From Kosakonia radicincitans DSM 16656 (GTDB taxonomy: Bacteria; Pseudomonadota; Gammaproteobacteria; Enterobacterales; Enterobacteriaceae), in contig NZ_CP018016.1 in the NCBI RefSeq assembly GCF_000280495.2, positions 5,022,001 through 5,086,000 on the forward strand: a stretch of DNA of 64,000 nt. Reading direction: 5' to 3'. The position numbers and the translations under genes were made by a program. The notes under the pieces were generated by a model, which was not told the origin of the DNA, ran no database searches, and was given only the letters and a program-made list of their open reading frames with translations. Below, one piece after another: positions 47,959-56,663 of this stretch. How positions within the stretch are numbered: the stretch's first letter is position 1; each line of letters starts with the position of its first letter.

Positions 47959-48894
47959 TCAGTGCGAAGAGATAAAGTCAGAAGCCGGATGCGGCGGCGG
48001 GACGGCGAAACTCTGCTGCATTCTCTGCACTTCTTGCGCAGGCGGCAGACCAAACAACCGTTTGAACTCGCGATTAAATTGTGACGGGCTTTCATACCCC
48101 ACCGCATAGCTGGCTGCGGCAGCCGTCATCTCCTGGCGAACCATCAACATTCGCGCCTGGTGCAGCCGCACTGATTTGACATACTGCATTGGTGGCATGT
48201 GCGTCATCGTTTTGAAATGGCTATGAAATGTGGGCACGCTCATCCCCGCCTCGTCTGCCAGTTGTCTCAGGCTCAGCGGTTGATGATACGCAGCATGAAT
48301 ATGCCGTAGCACCTTACAAATCCTGCCGAATTGCCCCTGCAGCGCCAGCGCGGAACGCATGGCATGCCCCTGCGCCCCGGTTAATACGCGAAAATAGAGC
48401 TCGCGCACCAGCGCTGGCCCAAGGACCGACGCCTCCAGCGGGGAGCTTAGCGCCTCCAGCAACCGCAATACCGATTTCCGCATCCCGCCGTCCATCGGGC
48501 TGGACATCATACTTTGCGGCGCAGCCGCTGCATGCGTGGCTCCCTGCTGCTCAATATGGAGTAACAACTCTGCCGCGACCTGAAAATCGAGATGCATATA
48601 GATAGCCAGCAACGGGCGTTCGGCAGAAGCCTCGGTTTCCATCACAAAAGGCACCGGAACCGAAACGGCCAGATAATGCTGTTCATCATAAAGGTAGAGC
48701 TGCTCGCCGAAATAGCCGCGTTTACTGCCCTGGCAGACAATGACAATGCCGGGGTCGTAGAGGACGGGCGTTCTGGCAAGCGGGCGATCGGATCGCAGAA
48801 TACGGATATCCGCGAGCGCCGTCAGATTGTAGCCCTCCTGCGGAGCCAGTTCTTTCAATAGCGCCACCATTTGCGGCTGGTCGGGGAAATACAT
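47959..48894 (-). CDS. AraC-family transcriptional regulator (AraC_N type)
   Basis: A 311-residue regulator with an N-terminal AraC_N cupin-like domain (LYDPGIVIVCQGSKRGYFGE and FRVLTGAQGHAMRSALALQ) and a C-terminal double HTH (LSLRQLADEAGMSVPTFHSH and GYESPSQFNREFKRLFGLPP). The frame opens at 48954; the ATG at 48894 (MYFPDQPQ) fits the family start. It is a paralogue of the partial regulator at 1-531 and, like it, is divergent from an SDR gene. The likely target is the SDR gene at 49004. Confidence 0.93.
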   Translation of the reverse strand: MYFPDQPQMVALLKELAPQEGYNLTALADIRILRSDRPLARTPVLYDPGIVIVCQGSKRGYFGEQLYLYDEQHYLAVSVPVPFVMETEASAERPLLAIYMHLDFQVAAELLLHIEQQGATHAAAAPQSMMSSPMDGGMRKSVLRLLEALSSPLEASVLGPALVRELYFRVLTGAQGHAMRSALALQGQFGRICKVLRHIHAAYHQPLSLRQLADEAGMSVPTFHSHFKTMTHMPPMQYVKSVRLHQARMLMVRQEMTAAAASYAVGYESPSQFNREFKRLFGLPPAQEVQRMQQSFAVPPPHPASDFISSH

Positions 48895-49003
48895 CGTCAC
48901 ACAGTTACTCAGAATTTTAGGCAATAAAAAGAGAATATATGGCCTAAAAAACATCCAGTACAGACAATATTATGCAGCTTCCATTTTTCATGGGAGTACG
49001 ACA
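48895..49003. promoter_or_regulatory. Divergent promoter region, AraC/SDR pair
   Basis: A 109-nt AT-rich gap between divergent genes. It must hold both promoters; no clear operator is seen. Confidence 0.45.
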
Positions 49004-49837
49004 ATGTCCGCAGAAAAAATTGTTTTTATTACCGGTGTCAGCAGCGGTTTTGGCCGTGCGCTGGCGCAGGAAGCGCTGGCCGCAGGCTATCGCGTGATCG
49101 GTACGGTGCGCAATACAGAGGCAAAACACGCGTTTGAGGCGCTGTCATCCGGCCGCGCTTACGGGCGCATCCTGGATATCACGGATTTCTCCGCGATCGA
49201 CAGTGTCATTGCCGAAGCGCAAACCAGCGTGGGGCCAATTGATGTGCTGGTGAATAACGCGGGTTACGGTCATGAAGGAGTGATGGAGGAGTCATCGCTG
49301 GACGCCCTGCGCCACCAGTTTGAGGTTAACGTGTTCGGCGCCGTCGCCATGATGAAAGCGGTACTTCCAGGCATGCGCCAACGGCGTCGCGGGCACATCA
49401 TCAACATCACCTCAATGGGGGGATTTATTACTATGCCGGGCATTACTTACTACTGCGGCAGCAAATTTGCGCTGGAGGGGATTTCCGACGCGCTGGGCAA
49501 AGAGGTGCAGCCGTTTGGCATTTTCGTTACCGCCGTCGCGCCCGGTTCGTTTCGTACTGAATGGGCGGGCCGTTCGATGATCCGTTCGCCCCGCTCGATT
49601 GCCGATTACGATGCGATTTTCGATCCTATTCGCAAAGCGCGCGAGGAGAAAAGCGGCAAGCAACTGGGCGATACAGCAAAAGCCGCCCGTGCGATGCTGG
49701 CCATTATGCAAAGCGCTACGCCGCCTGCCCACCTGCTGTTAGGTAGCGATGCGCTCACGCTGGTGCGGGAGAAACTGGCGACGCTGACAACAGAAATCAA
49801 TGCCTGGGAGAGCGTGACACGTTCCACCGACGGGTAA
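49004..49837 (+). CDS. SDR-family oxidoreductase
   Basis: A 277-residue classical short-chain dehydrogenase. Motifs are TGVSSGFGRALAQEA, NNAGYGHEG, the strand INITSMGG and the catalytic YYCGSKFALEG. The C-terminal 80 residues resemble the retinol/steroid dehydrogenase-like 'oxidoreductase' subgroup common next to AraC_N regulators. GGGAGTACGACA precedes the ATG. Substrate unknown. Confidence 0.92.
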   Translation: MSAEKIVFITGVSSGFGRALAQEALAAGYRVIGTVRNTEAKHAFEALSSGRAYGRILDITDFSAIDSVIAEAQTSVGPIDVLVNNAGYGHEGVMEESSLDALRHQFEVNVFGAVAMMKAVLPGMRQRRRGHIINITSMGGFITMPGITYYCGSKFALEGISDALGKEVQPFGIFVTAVAPGSFRTEWAGRSMIRSPRSIADYDAIFDPIRKAREEKSGKQLGDTAKAARAMLAIMQSATPPAHLLLGSDALTLVREKLATLTTEINAWESVTRSTDG

Positions 49838-49846
49838 CCTCCTAAA

Positions 49847-49871
49847 CAACCGGGTAGCCACTACCCGGTTG
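49847..49871. terminator. Bidirectional hairpin between SDR and PRD regulator
   Basis: CAACCGGGTAG pairs with CTACCCGGTTG across CCA, an 11-bp stem between convergent stops. No long T-run is present. Confidence 0.65.
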
Positions 49872-49873
49872 TG

Positions 49874-51784
49874 TCAAAACCGGCTGACGCACTCCATCGC
49901 CACGCTTCGGAAGGCGGCGAAATTGGCGCAATCACAAAGCCTTGAAGCTGCGCGCTCGCGCAGGAAGGTGACAAAAATATCGTAGATCGCCATCGCCTCT
50001 TCATACTCGCTTTTACTGATCGCCAGCAGGAAGATGACATGCGCGATCTCCTCGCCCCACTGAATGCCTTTTGGTGCGAGCACGGTGTAGACAACGGTTT
50101 TTTTCGCCAGCAACCCCAGCGCATGCGGCAACGCGATGCCTTCGCCGAGCATGGTGCTGACAATCGCTTCACGCTCCACCACAGAATCCACAAACTCTGC
50201 GCCGACAAAACCTTCATCCTGAAGCTGATCGCAAAGGGTTTTAAACAGCGTCTGCTGATCCATCGCGCCGTCGATAATGCGGAAATGTGCGGCATCAAAA
50301 TACTTTTCCAGCATCCACGGGCGCGTTCTGTCCACCAGCACCAGTTTGCCAATCTGCTCCAGTTGGTAATCGGTGGGGAAAGGCGCGATGGTGACGATCG
50401 GTTTGTCTTTCTCGCTGATCCGCGCGGTGGAAATAACAAAATCTTCCGCAATACCATCGCACTGCTCGTAGTCGCGCAGCGTCACGGTGCGCGAGACAAC
50501 AATTTGCGGATATTTGCGCGCCAGCACCGCTTCAATCATCCGCACCATCGCATTTCCGGCATCGCACACCAGCAGCACGCGCGGCTGGCGCTGGTAGCCA
50601 ATGTTGTAGTGGCGCTCAAGCCCTACACCAATATGCAGCACCAGGAAGCCAATTTCGTTTTCGCTGATGACATACGGCGTATATTTGCCCCAACTGGATA
50701 CCGCCGCCAGCGTCATATCCCAGGCCATCGGATAATGCTGTTTGATGTTATCCAGCAACGGGTTAGGAATCATGATCTGGTAGCGCACGCGGGTGATCAT
50801 GGTTTTAATGTGCGTCAGTAAATCGGCGTGCAACTGATCGTCGTTTTGCAGGTTGTAGTTATAGTGCGTGTTGATATAGCCGAGAATGTAGTTCACCAGC
50901 GTTTCGTCGTCGTCCGCGCTAATCGCGCTCGGCGCAATCTCCTGCACGCGCCGCCCGGCAATATGCACCCGCAGCCAGTGCTCTTCCGACGCTGCCAGCG
51001 GTTTTCCCGCCAGTTGCTGTAGCGCGGCAGAAATGGCGCGCGCCGCATCGCGCACCTTCTCATCACCATCTTCGGCGGTAAATTCCGAGAGCGGATACCC
51101 TTCGCTGATACGCCGCACCGCCACTGCACAATAGAGGCGGATAAACAAATCGCCCTCATCAGTCAGGCGGATGTGATAACGGCTAAAGCAGTCATGCAGA
51201 ATGGCGGCCAGTGCTTCCGGCACGCCAGGATTGAGCGCCTCTTCGGTAATCAGCGGGTTGTGGGCGTTCTGCTGCGCCAGTTCAAACAGCAGATCCGTCA
51301 GACAGGCGCGCAGCGCCATCTCGCTGCCAAACAGCTTCATGCCGTGGCGCGGACGGGTTTCCAGCGTCAGGCGATAACGGGAAAACCACTCACGCACTTC
51401 GGTCATGTCATTTTGCAGCGTGGCGCGGCTGACAAACCACTCATCCGCCAGATCTTCCAGCTTCAGGGAAAAAGCCGAGGTCAGAAACCGCACCACCAGG
51501 TAGTGCACGCGTTCCGGCCCGCTGCGGGGAATGCGCAGCGCGCGCGGGCGGGTGGCCTGTAATGTCTGATAACGCGTTGCGTCATCGATCTTCAGTTGAT
51601 AACCGCTGCCGCGCGTCAAAATAAACTGTGCGCCGTGGTGCTCCAGCAGCGCATTTAAGGCGGTGATATCGGCCCGAACGGTACGCGTGGAGACCGACAG
51701 CCTTTGTGCCAGTTCATCCTGCGGCAGTGTCTCGTTTTGCAACATCATAAACAGCTGCGCTAAACGTTGGTTCGGGAATCGCAC
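49874..51784 (-). CDS. PRD-containing transcription regulator with EIIB and EIIA-like domains
   Basis: A 636-residue BglG/MtlR/LicR-type activator. In order it has two N-terminal HTH domains (LPQDELAQRLSVSTRTVRAD and LEDLADEWFVSRATLQND), PRD1 and PRD2 with conserved His residues, an EIIB-like domain (LLVCDAGNAMVRMI) and an EIIA-fructose/mannitol-like domain (GEGIALPHALGLL, with the phospho-His). Such proteins respond to PTS phosphorylation and activate a sugar operon. It starts at GTG 51784 with CCAGGAGACTGAC upstream. It is the last gene of the amino-sugar-acid operon, 14 nt after the lactonase, and is its likely regulator. Confidence 0.92.
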   Translation of the reverse strand: MRFPNQRLAQLFMMLQNETLPQDELAQRLSVSTRTVRADITALNALLEHHGAQFILTRGSGYQLKIDDATRYQTLQATRPRALRIPRSGPERVHYLVVRFLTSAFSLKLEDLADEWFVSRATLQNDMTEVREWFSRYRLTLETRPRHGMKLFGSEMALRACLTDLLFELAQQNAHNPLITEEALNPGVPEALAAILHDCFSRYHIRLTDEGDLFIRLYCAVAVRRISEGYPLSEFTAEDGDEKVRDAARAISAALQQLAGKPLAASEEHWLRVHIAGRRVQEIAPSAISADDDETLVNYILGYINTHYNYNLQNDDQLHADLLTHIKTMITRVRYQIMIPNPLLDNIKQHYPMAWDMTLAAVSSWGKYTPYVISENEIGFLVLHIGVGLERHYNIGYQRQPRVLLVCDAGNAMVRMIEAVLARKYPQIVVSRTVTLRDYEQCDGIAEDFVISTARISEKDKPIVTIAPFPTDYQLEQIGKLVLVDRTRPWMLEKYFDAAHFRIIDGAMDQQTLFKTLCDQLQDEGFVGAEFVDSVVEREAIVSTMLGEGIALPHALGLLAKKTVVYTVLAPKGIQWGEEIAHVIFLLAISKSEYEEAMAIYDIFVTFLRERAASRLCDCANFAAFRSVAMECVSRF

Positions 51785-51798
51785 GTCAGTCTCCTGGC

Positions 51799-52944
51799 TT
51801 AGTGAGAGGAAATGACCATCTGAGATGGGCTGCCCACCGGTGTGTAATCCGGCACAAAACTGAGCTTACCGTCCTTCGCAACGCGAAAACGGGTGATATT
51901 GTCGCTGCGTTGATTCATGACGTACAGCCAGCGCCCCTGTTTATCCAGCGTCAGCGAGCGCGGATAGTCGCCGCGCGTCCAGATATCATCCTGATGTGCC
52001 AGCGTGCCATCCGGCTGTACGCTAAAGTGCGCCACGCTGTTATGCAGACGGTTAGCCACATACAGTTGTTTTCCATCCCGGCTGAGTACCAGACCAGCGG
52101 CAAAGCTGGTGCCTTTGTACGTTGCTGGCAGTGCAGAGGTAGTTTTGCCCTCTTTCAGCGTTCCGGTTGCGCTGTCCAGCGTGTAATACGTCAACGTTGA
52201 AGCCTCTTCATTGATCAACCACAGCCCATCGCCTTTTGGCGTAAAGACAAAGTGACGCGGCCCGGCGCCTTTTGAAGACGCGTTGATAAAAGGTGGTTCG
52301 TTAGGCGTTAACTTGCCACTCTGCGCCTCCAGGCGGTACTGATAAATGCGATCCAGGCCCAGATCGGTTGAGAAGACAAATTTCCCTTGCGGATCGGCGG
52401 CAATCATATGCGCATGCGGGCCGTTATGATCGCTGATGGCAAAGCTGCCCCCCACGGCTGCTGCGGGTTTGGCGGCTCCCGGTTCGCCCTGATCCTGGTG
52501 GCTGTCCACCGCTTCGCCGAGGCTACCGTCAGCTTTTACCGGCAATACGGCAATCGAACCACTGACATAATTCGCCACCAGCAGATAGCGCCCATCCGGC
52601 GTCAGTGCCAGATAAACCGGCCCGGCACCGCCGGATGACACCTGGTTCAGTTCCTGCAATGCACCGTTATCGTCAATACGCAACGCCTGCACCACGCCCT
52701 TTTCCACTTCGCTGGCGACATACAACGTTTTGCCATCCTGCGAAACGGTAAGCTGCGCCGCATTCGGCAGCGTGCTGACCAGCGTTTTGTTTCCCAGCGC
52801 GCCGGATTGCGGGTCAACGGTAAAGCGGTAAACGCCTTCGCCGTTGGGGTTGTAGGTTCCCACCCAGGCGTACTGCGTCTGGGCTATGGCGCTGGTCGCC
52901 AGCAGGGAGAGTGAAGCAGCAAGCAGATGACGGGCAGTGTGCAT
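51799..52944 (-). CDS. Exported beta-propeller lactonase (6-phosphogluconolactonase-like)
   Basis: A 381-residue seven-bladed propeller of the lactonase (PF10282) family. It begins with a clear Sec signal peptide (MHTARHLLAASLSLLATSAI, then AQ), so it acts in the periplasm, unlike cytosolic Pgl. The mature part has the YAWVGTYNPNGEGVYRF, GAGPRHFVFTPKG and RSLTLDKQGRWLYVMNQ blocks. AAGGAGCCACC fixes the start at 52944; the open frame continues upstream. In this operon it may open an aldonolactone outside the cell membrane so that the acid can be taken up. That role is inferred. Confidence 0.87.
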   Translation of the reverse strand: MHTARHLLAASLSLLATSAIAQTQYAWVGTYNPNGEGVYRFTVDPQSGALGNKTLVSTLPNAAQLTVSQDGKTLYVASEVEKGVVQALRIDDNGALQELNQVSSGGAGPVYLALTPDGRYLLVANYVSGSIAVLPVKADGSLGEAVDSHQDQGEPGAAKPAAAVGGSFAISDHNGPHAHMIAADPQGKFVFSTDLGLDRIYQYRLEAQSGKLTPNEPPFINASSKGAGPRHFVFTPKGDGLWLINEEASTLTYYTLDSATGTLKEGKTTSALPATYKGTSFAAGLVLSRDGKQLYVANRLHNSVAHFSVQPDGTLAHQDDIWTRGDYPRSLTLDKQGRWLYVMNQRSDNITRFRVAKDGKLSFVPDYTPVGSPSQMVISSH

Positions 52945-52969
52945 GGTGGCTCCTTTATGGTGTGCGTTT

Positions 52970-52992
52970 CCCTCCCACAGGTTGCGGGAGGG
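52970..52992 (-). terminator. Hairpin between aldolase and lactonase genes
   Basis: CCCTCCC pairs with GGGAGGG around a 9-nt loop in the 56-nt gap. With no T-run it may act as a processing or partial termination site that sets lactonase and regulator levels apart from the upstream genes. Confidence 0.5.
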
Positions 52993-53000
52993 CAAAATGT

Positions 53001-53741
53001 TTACTTCACTAACGCTTTGGTCATTGCCAGTAACTGGCGTACATCAGCCGGACGGGTATCACCGCTCGCTTTATCGATAATCGAGCTGTAGATATGCGGG
53101 ATAATTTTGCTGACGCCCGCTTCCAGCGCGATGTGCAGGATTTCGCTGTAGTTCTCCAGATCGATACCGCCGGTCGGTTCCAGCCAGAAGTCATGGCGCG
53201 CACAGGCATCGGCAACCGCCTGAAATTCATCACGGCACTTCAGCCCGCCCATCGGGAAATATTTAATCGAGCTACCGCCCATATCCTTCAGCAGGGCAAT
53301 GGCGGTTTCCACCGGCACAATACCGTCGGCCGTCTGGCTGCTGAGCGGCCCGGTAGAGATTTTCACCAATCCTGGCGTGCCGGTCGGCGAGACCAGACCG
53401 TTAACCACTGTTTCATTCTGCCCAAGCAGCGCGCGGCTGGTTGCCACGCCGGTAAACACCTGGTTGACGTGCTGCGGCTGTACGTCGCGGGAGATGGCGC
53501 TGACCATCGCCGACTGGTTCGGATCGCCCGCGCCAAGGCCGACAGAGAGCGCATTATCGATACGCGCTGCGTAGTCGCGCATATCCGCCACTGCCGACGC
53601 TACGTCCGGGTAATTTTTGGACAGCACGCCGACCAGCACATGACCTTCAGCCGCTTCATAGATGGCGCTGGCATTCTCTTTGTTTCCCGCCAGCACATTC
53701 AGGCAAACGCGATCGCGGTAAAAGTTCGGGGTCAGTTTCAT
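53001..53741 (-). CDS. KDGP aldolase family protein (DgaF-like)
   Basis: A 246-residue aldolase of the family that includes Salmonella DgaF (2-dehydro-3-deoxy-6-phosphogluconate aldolase of D-glucosaminate breakdown). It would yield pyruvate and glyceraldehyde 3-phosphate. The Schiff-base Lys is probably in SSIKYFPMGGLK; the LEPTGGIDLENY block follows. Its ATG overlaps the stop of the DgaE-like gene by 4 nt. The family pairing with DgaE-like lyases is established; the exact substrate here is not. Confidence 0.88.
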   Translation of the reverse strand: MKLTPNFYRDRVCLNVLAGNKENASAIYEAAEGHVLVGVLSKNYPDVASAVADMRDYAARIDNALSVGLGAGDPNQSAMVSAISRDVQPQHVNQVFTGVATSRALLGQNETVVNGLVSPTGTPGLVKISTGPLSSQTADGIVPVETAIALLKDMGGSSIKYFPMGGLKCRDEFQAVADACARHDFWLEPTGGIDLENYSEILHIALEAGVSKIIPHIYSSIIDKASGDTRPADVRQLLAMTKALVK

Positions 53742-54853
53742 GCGTGTTGCTCCTTCAATTCTTCGGCGATGCGGCGATAAACAATCGCCAGTTGCTCAGC
53801 GCTCACGCTGCGCACATCGGCTTCGATAATGCCTTCATTGGCTTTGTAGCCACGGAAATAGATGGCGTATTCACCCTGTTTCAGCGCGCTGACCAGTTCG
53901 CCGGTGGCGATGCCGGTTACCGCCTCATCAAACTTGATTTCGCTGCGGGCAATGTCGCGCCCTGCGCTGTCCCATACCACGCATGCGCTCACGCCTTGCA
54001 GCGTATTGAGCTGGTCGATAAACGGCGTCATCTTGGCGACCATCTCCGCCCCGCTCTCTTTGCGGGCGCTCAGATAGTGTTCGATGGCGCAAGTCAGGCC
54101 AAGAATGCCCTCTTTGCCGACTTTCATGGCGCGGCCAATGCCCGCCGTCTGGCGTTTCACCCACTCAACGTACTGGGTTTTGCCGATCACCAGCCCGCTG
54201 GTTGGCCCTTCGATGGCCTTCGCGCCGCTGTAAATCACCAAATCGGCCCCGGCGCGGTAATAGCATTGCAGATCCTCTTCCGCTGCGGCATCGACAATCA
54301 ACGGCAGGTTATGCTTACGCGCCACCACCACCGCCTGCTCCACGCTGAGCATACTTTTTTGTACGCAGTGGTGTGATTTGATGTAGAGGATCGCGGCCGT
54401 GCGCGGCGAGATTGCCGCCGCCAGTTGATCGGCAGAGCATTCGTTGGCATAACCCGCTTCCACCACTTTCCCGCCGCCGAGCGCCACCATCGTGCCAACC
54501 GGTGCGCCGAAGTTCACGTTGTGACCGCGCGGCAGCACGATTTCGTTGTTCTCCATCACCGTGCTGTGCAGATTCTCCAGCAGCCAGTCGTTGTCGCGCA
54601 CCAGCACCGCAGCAACGGATTGTGCAATCCCCGCTGAAGCGCAGGAGACAACGGTCGCCGCTTCAACGTCCAGCAGCTTCGCAATGTATTCGCCGGTTTT
54701 GTTCACCAGATCTTTCATTTCGAAGTAGTGATTCATGCCGCCAAGCACGGCTTCTACGACTTCCGGGCGCGGGGTGGAAACGCCCAGCGCAGTCATCCGA
54801 CCGGAGGCGTTAATCACCTGTTTTAAATTGTACTTTTCATAAATCGAAGGCAT
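53738..54853 (-). CDS. DgaE-like PLP-dependent ammonia-lyase
   Basis: A 371-residue PLP enzyme related to SelA. It resembles DgaE, the D-glucosaminate-6-phosphate ammonia-lyase, which eliminates ammonia to give the 2-keto-3-deoxy acid. The PLP lysine is in VIYSGAKAIEGPTSG and the IVDAAAEEDL segment holds the cofactor Asp. A GTG at 54862 lies inside the ribosome site, so the ATG at 54853 is preferred. It overlaps the amidohydrolase gene end by 17 nt and the aldolase start by 4 nt. Confidence 0.88.
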   Translation of the reverse strand: MPSIYEKYNLKQVINASGRMTALGVSTPRPEVVEAVLGGMNHYFEMKDLVNKTGEYIAKLLDVEAATVVSCASAGIAQSVAAVLVRDNDWLLENLHSTVMENNEIVLPRGHNVNFGAPVGTMVALGGGKVVEAGYANECSADQLAAAISPRTAAILYIKSHHCVQKSMLSVEQAVVVARKHNLPLIVDAAAEEDLQCYYRAGADLVIYSGAKAIEGPTSGLVIGKTQYVEWVKRQTAGIGRAMKVGKEGILGLTCAIEHYLSARKESGAEMVAKMTPFIDQLNTLQGVSACVVWDSAGRDIARSEIKFDEAVTGIATGELVSALKQGEYAIYFRGYKANEGIIEADVRSVSAEQLAIVYRRIAEELKEQHA

Positions 54854-55970
54854 GTTCTGCACTCCCTTGTTCGGTCAGATAGCCTTTGCCCGCGCGAATG
54901 GCGGCCAGCGGCGTGAGTAACTGTTCGGCCTGCAGGCTGTCGTTTTCCGCATCGGTGAACAGTACCGACTGGCGACGCAGGTCAAAAATAGTCAGATCGG
55001 CGTCGAAGCCGACGGCAAGGCGCCCTTTATGCTTCAGACGCAGGCCAGCGGCGGCGTGGTCAGTCACGCAGGCAATCACCTGCGGCAGCGACAGGCCAAT
55101 GGCGAGGAATTTGGACATCACATTTGCCAGCGATCGTACCGGGCCGTCGATCCGGTTGCGGCAGTAGATATCGGAGCTGATGGTCTGCGGCAGAATGCCG
55201 AGGCTGATGGCCTGTCTGGCCACTGCAAAGCTGAAGCTGGCGCTGCCGTGCCCGACGTCAAGACGCACGCCGCGCGCAATGGCGCGCGCCACGGAAGCGC
55301 GTAATTCGCCACCCGGTGCCAGAATGCGGTTCGGTTTGCCGTTATAGCAGTGGGTAATGATGTCGCCGGAGGTCAGCAACTCCGCGATTTCATCGAGGTT
55401 CGGCGGGTTGTTGCCGATGTGTACCATCAACGGCAAATCGCCGTTGGCTTTCTGGATCGCCTTCGCGCGTTCCAGCGGCGTGATGCCGTTTTCGCCGACC
55501 ACGCTGCTGCTCATGCGCGCTTTCAGGCCGACGATAAAATCCGGGTGGCGTTTCACCGCGTCATGTACCGCGTTCGCGTCGATATTAGCCATGTTAGCCA
55601 GCTCGTTCTGGGCAATCAGCCCGACGCGGGAGATATTCAGCAGCGCATACACTTCGGTCGCCGCCTCGCGGGTAATGGCATAAAAATCATCGACATCATC
55701 AGCACCGGTACTGCCTGCATCAATCACCGTCGTCACGCCGGTGTTGATGCCGACGCTGTCCGGTTCATCATGGTAAATCGGCGAATTCGGGTAGCAGTGC
55801 ACGTGGGAATCAATCCACCCGGCGCTGACATAGTGTTCGCCGTGCAGATCGAGCGTTTTAACCGCCGGGCCGTTTATCTCGCCCAGCGCGGCGATTTTCC
55901 CTGCCTTGATGGCGATATCCGTCAGCGTATCGTCAACCAGACGCGCCCGGCGCAGGAGTAAATCAAACAT
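54837..55970 (-). CDS. Amidohydrolase/deacetylase family metallohydrolase
   Basis: A 377-residue amidohydrolase. Metal ligands are visible as HVHCYPN near residue 56, a likely carboxylated Lys in IVGLKARMS, MVHIGNN, ITHCYNG, and the catalytic Asp of the SSDIYCRN segment. The closest known relatives deacetylate N-acetyl compounds, and this type is a constant member of the SFCGS/DUF4310-4312 gene set. In the pathway it would free the amino group before the DgaE-like step. Its start follows GGAGATTCGC. Confidence 0.88.
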   Translation of the reverse strand: MFDLLLRRARLVDDTLTDIAIKAGKIAALGEINGPAVKTLDLHGEHYVSAGWIDSHVHCYPNSPIYHDEPDSVGINTGVTTVIDAGSTGADDVDDFYAITREAATEVYALLNISRVGLIAQNELANMANIDANAVHDAVKRHPDFIVGLKARMSSSVVGENGITPLERAKAIQKANGDLPLMVHIGNNPPNLDEIAELLTSGDIITHCYNGKPNRILAPGGELRASVARAIARGVRLDVGHGSASFSFAVARQAISLGILPQTISSDIYCRNRIDGPVRSLANVMSKFLAIGLSLPQVIACVTDHAAAGLRLKHKGRLAVGFDADLTIFDLRRQSVLFTDAENDSLQAEQLLTPLAAIRAGKGYLTEQGSAEHAFDL

Positions 55971-56012
55971 GCGAATCTCCAGTAATAACGGGCGCCGCAG
56001 CGCCCGTAGGGT

Positions 56013-56654
56013 TCAGAGGGCGACCGGGAAGATGGAGCCCAGCAGCATAGCGCCGAGGATCGCGCCGCCCGTAATCGGTTTCTGCCAGAGGTAGAACAGC
56101 AAAGCACCAACCAGCGAACCAATACCAATAGGAATGGAAGCGGTCATCGCGCTGAGGATAATCAGCGGCCCAAGGAAGCGGCCGGATGCGTTACCCGCGC
56201 CCATCATCACATCTGCGCCGTAGGTGGAATCGCTCTGGTTGATGGTGAACTTACGCGCCAGGATGATCAGGTAACCAATGGCCAGGCCAAGTACCAGGCC
56301 GGTTGCCAGCGAGGCGACAAAGTTTTCCACCGGGAAGAGGATCCCCGCGCCCAGTAACAGCGCCGGAACACCGAGGCCGACACCGGTCTGGATTGCGCCG
56401 CCGATATCAAGGATACCGACCAGCGAACCTTCGATAATGCGGGCGAACAGGAAGCTGGCGCCAAACGCAGCGACCGCGCCGTATACGCCGGTGTCCATGC
56501 CGGAACGCAGCATCGAGACAAACGCCACTTCGTTAAACGCGCCGATGCCGTACAGGTAGTACATATGTGTCCCGGCGAATACGCCGGAAGAGAGCAGGCC
56601 AACAAAGATCGGGAACGACCAGTCGGCGTACCAAAACCCTTTATTCTGTTCCAT
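56013..56654 (-). CDS. DUF4310 family membrane protein
   Basis: A 213-residue protein with about six membrane helices, rich in Gly and Ala (SFPIFVGLLSSGVFAGTHMY, then LGVPALLLGAGILFP and GSLVGALLFYLW). It belongs to DUF4310, first defined in the Enterococcus faecalis EF_0833 neighbourhood, whose function is unknown. It lies 9 nt after the DUF4311 gene with an AAGGAAGCGAA site. It is probably one membrane part of an uncharacterised transporter. Confidence 0.88.
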   Translation of the reverse strand: MEQNKGFWYADWSFPIFVGLLSSGVFAGTHMYYLYGIGAFNEVAFVSMLRSGMDTGVYGAVAAFGASFLFARIIEGSLVGILDIGGAIQTGVGLGVPALLLGAGILFPVENFVASLATGLVLGLAIGYLIILARKFTINQSDSTYGADVMMGAGNASGRFLGPLIILSAMTASIPIGIGSLVGALLFYLWQKPITGGAILGAMLLGSIFPVAL

Positions 56655-56663
56655 TTCGCTTCC

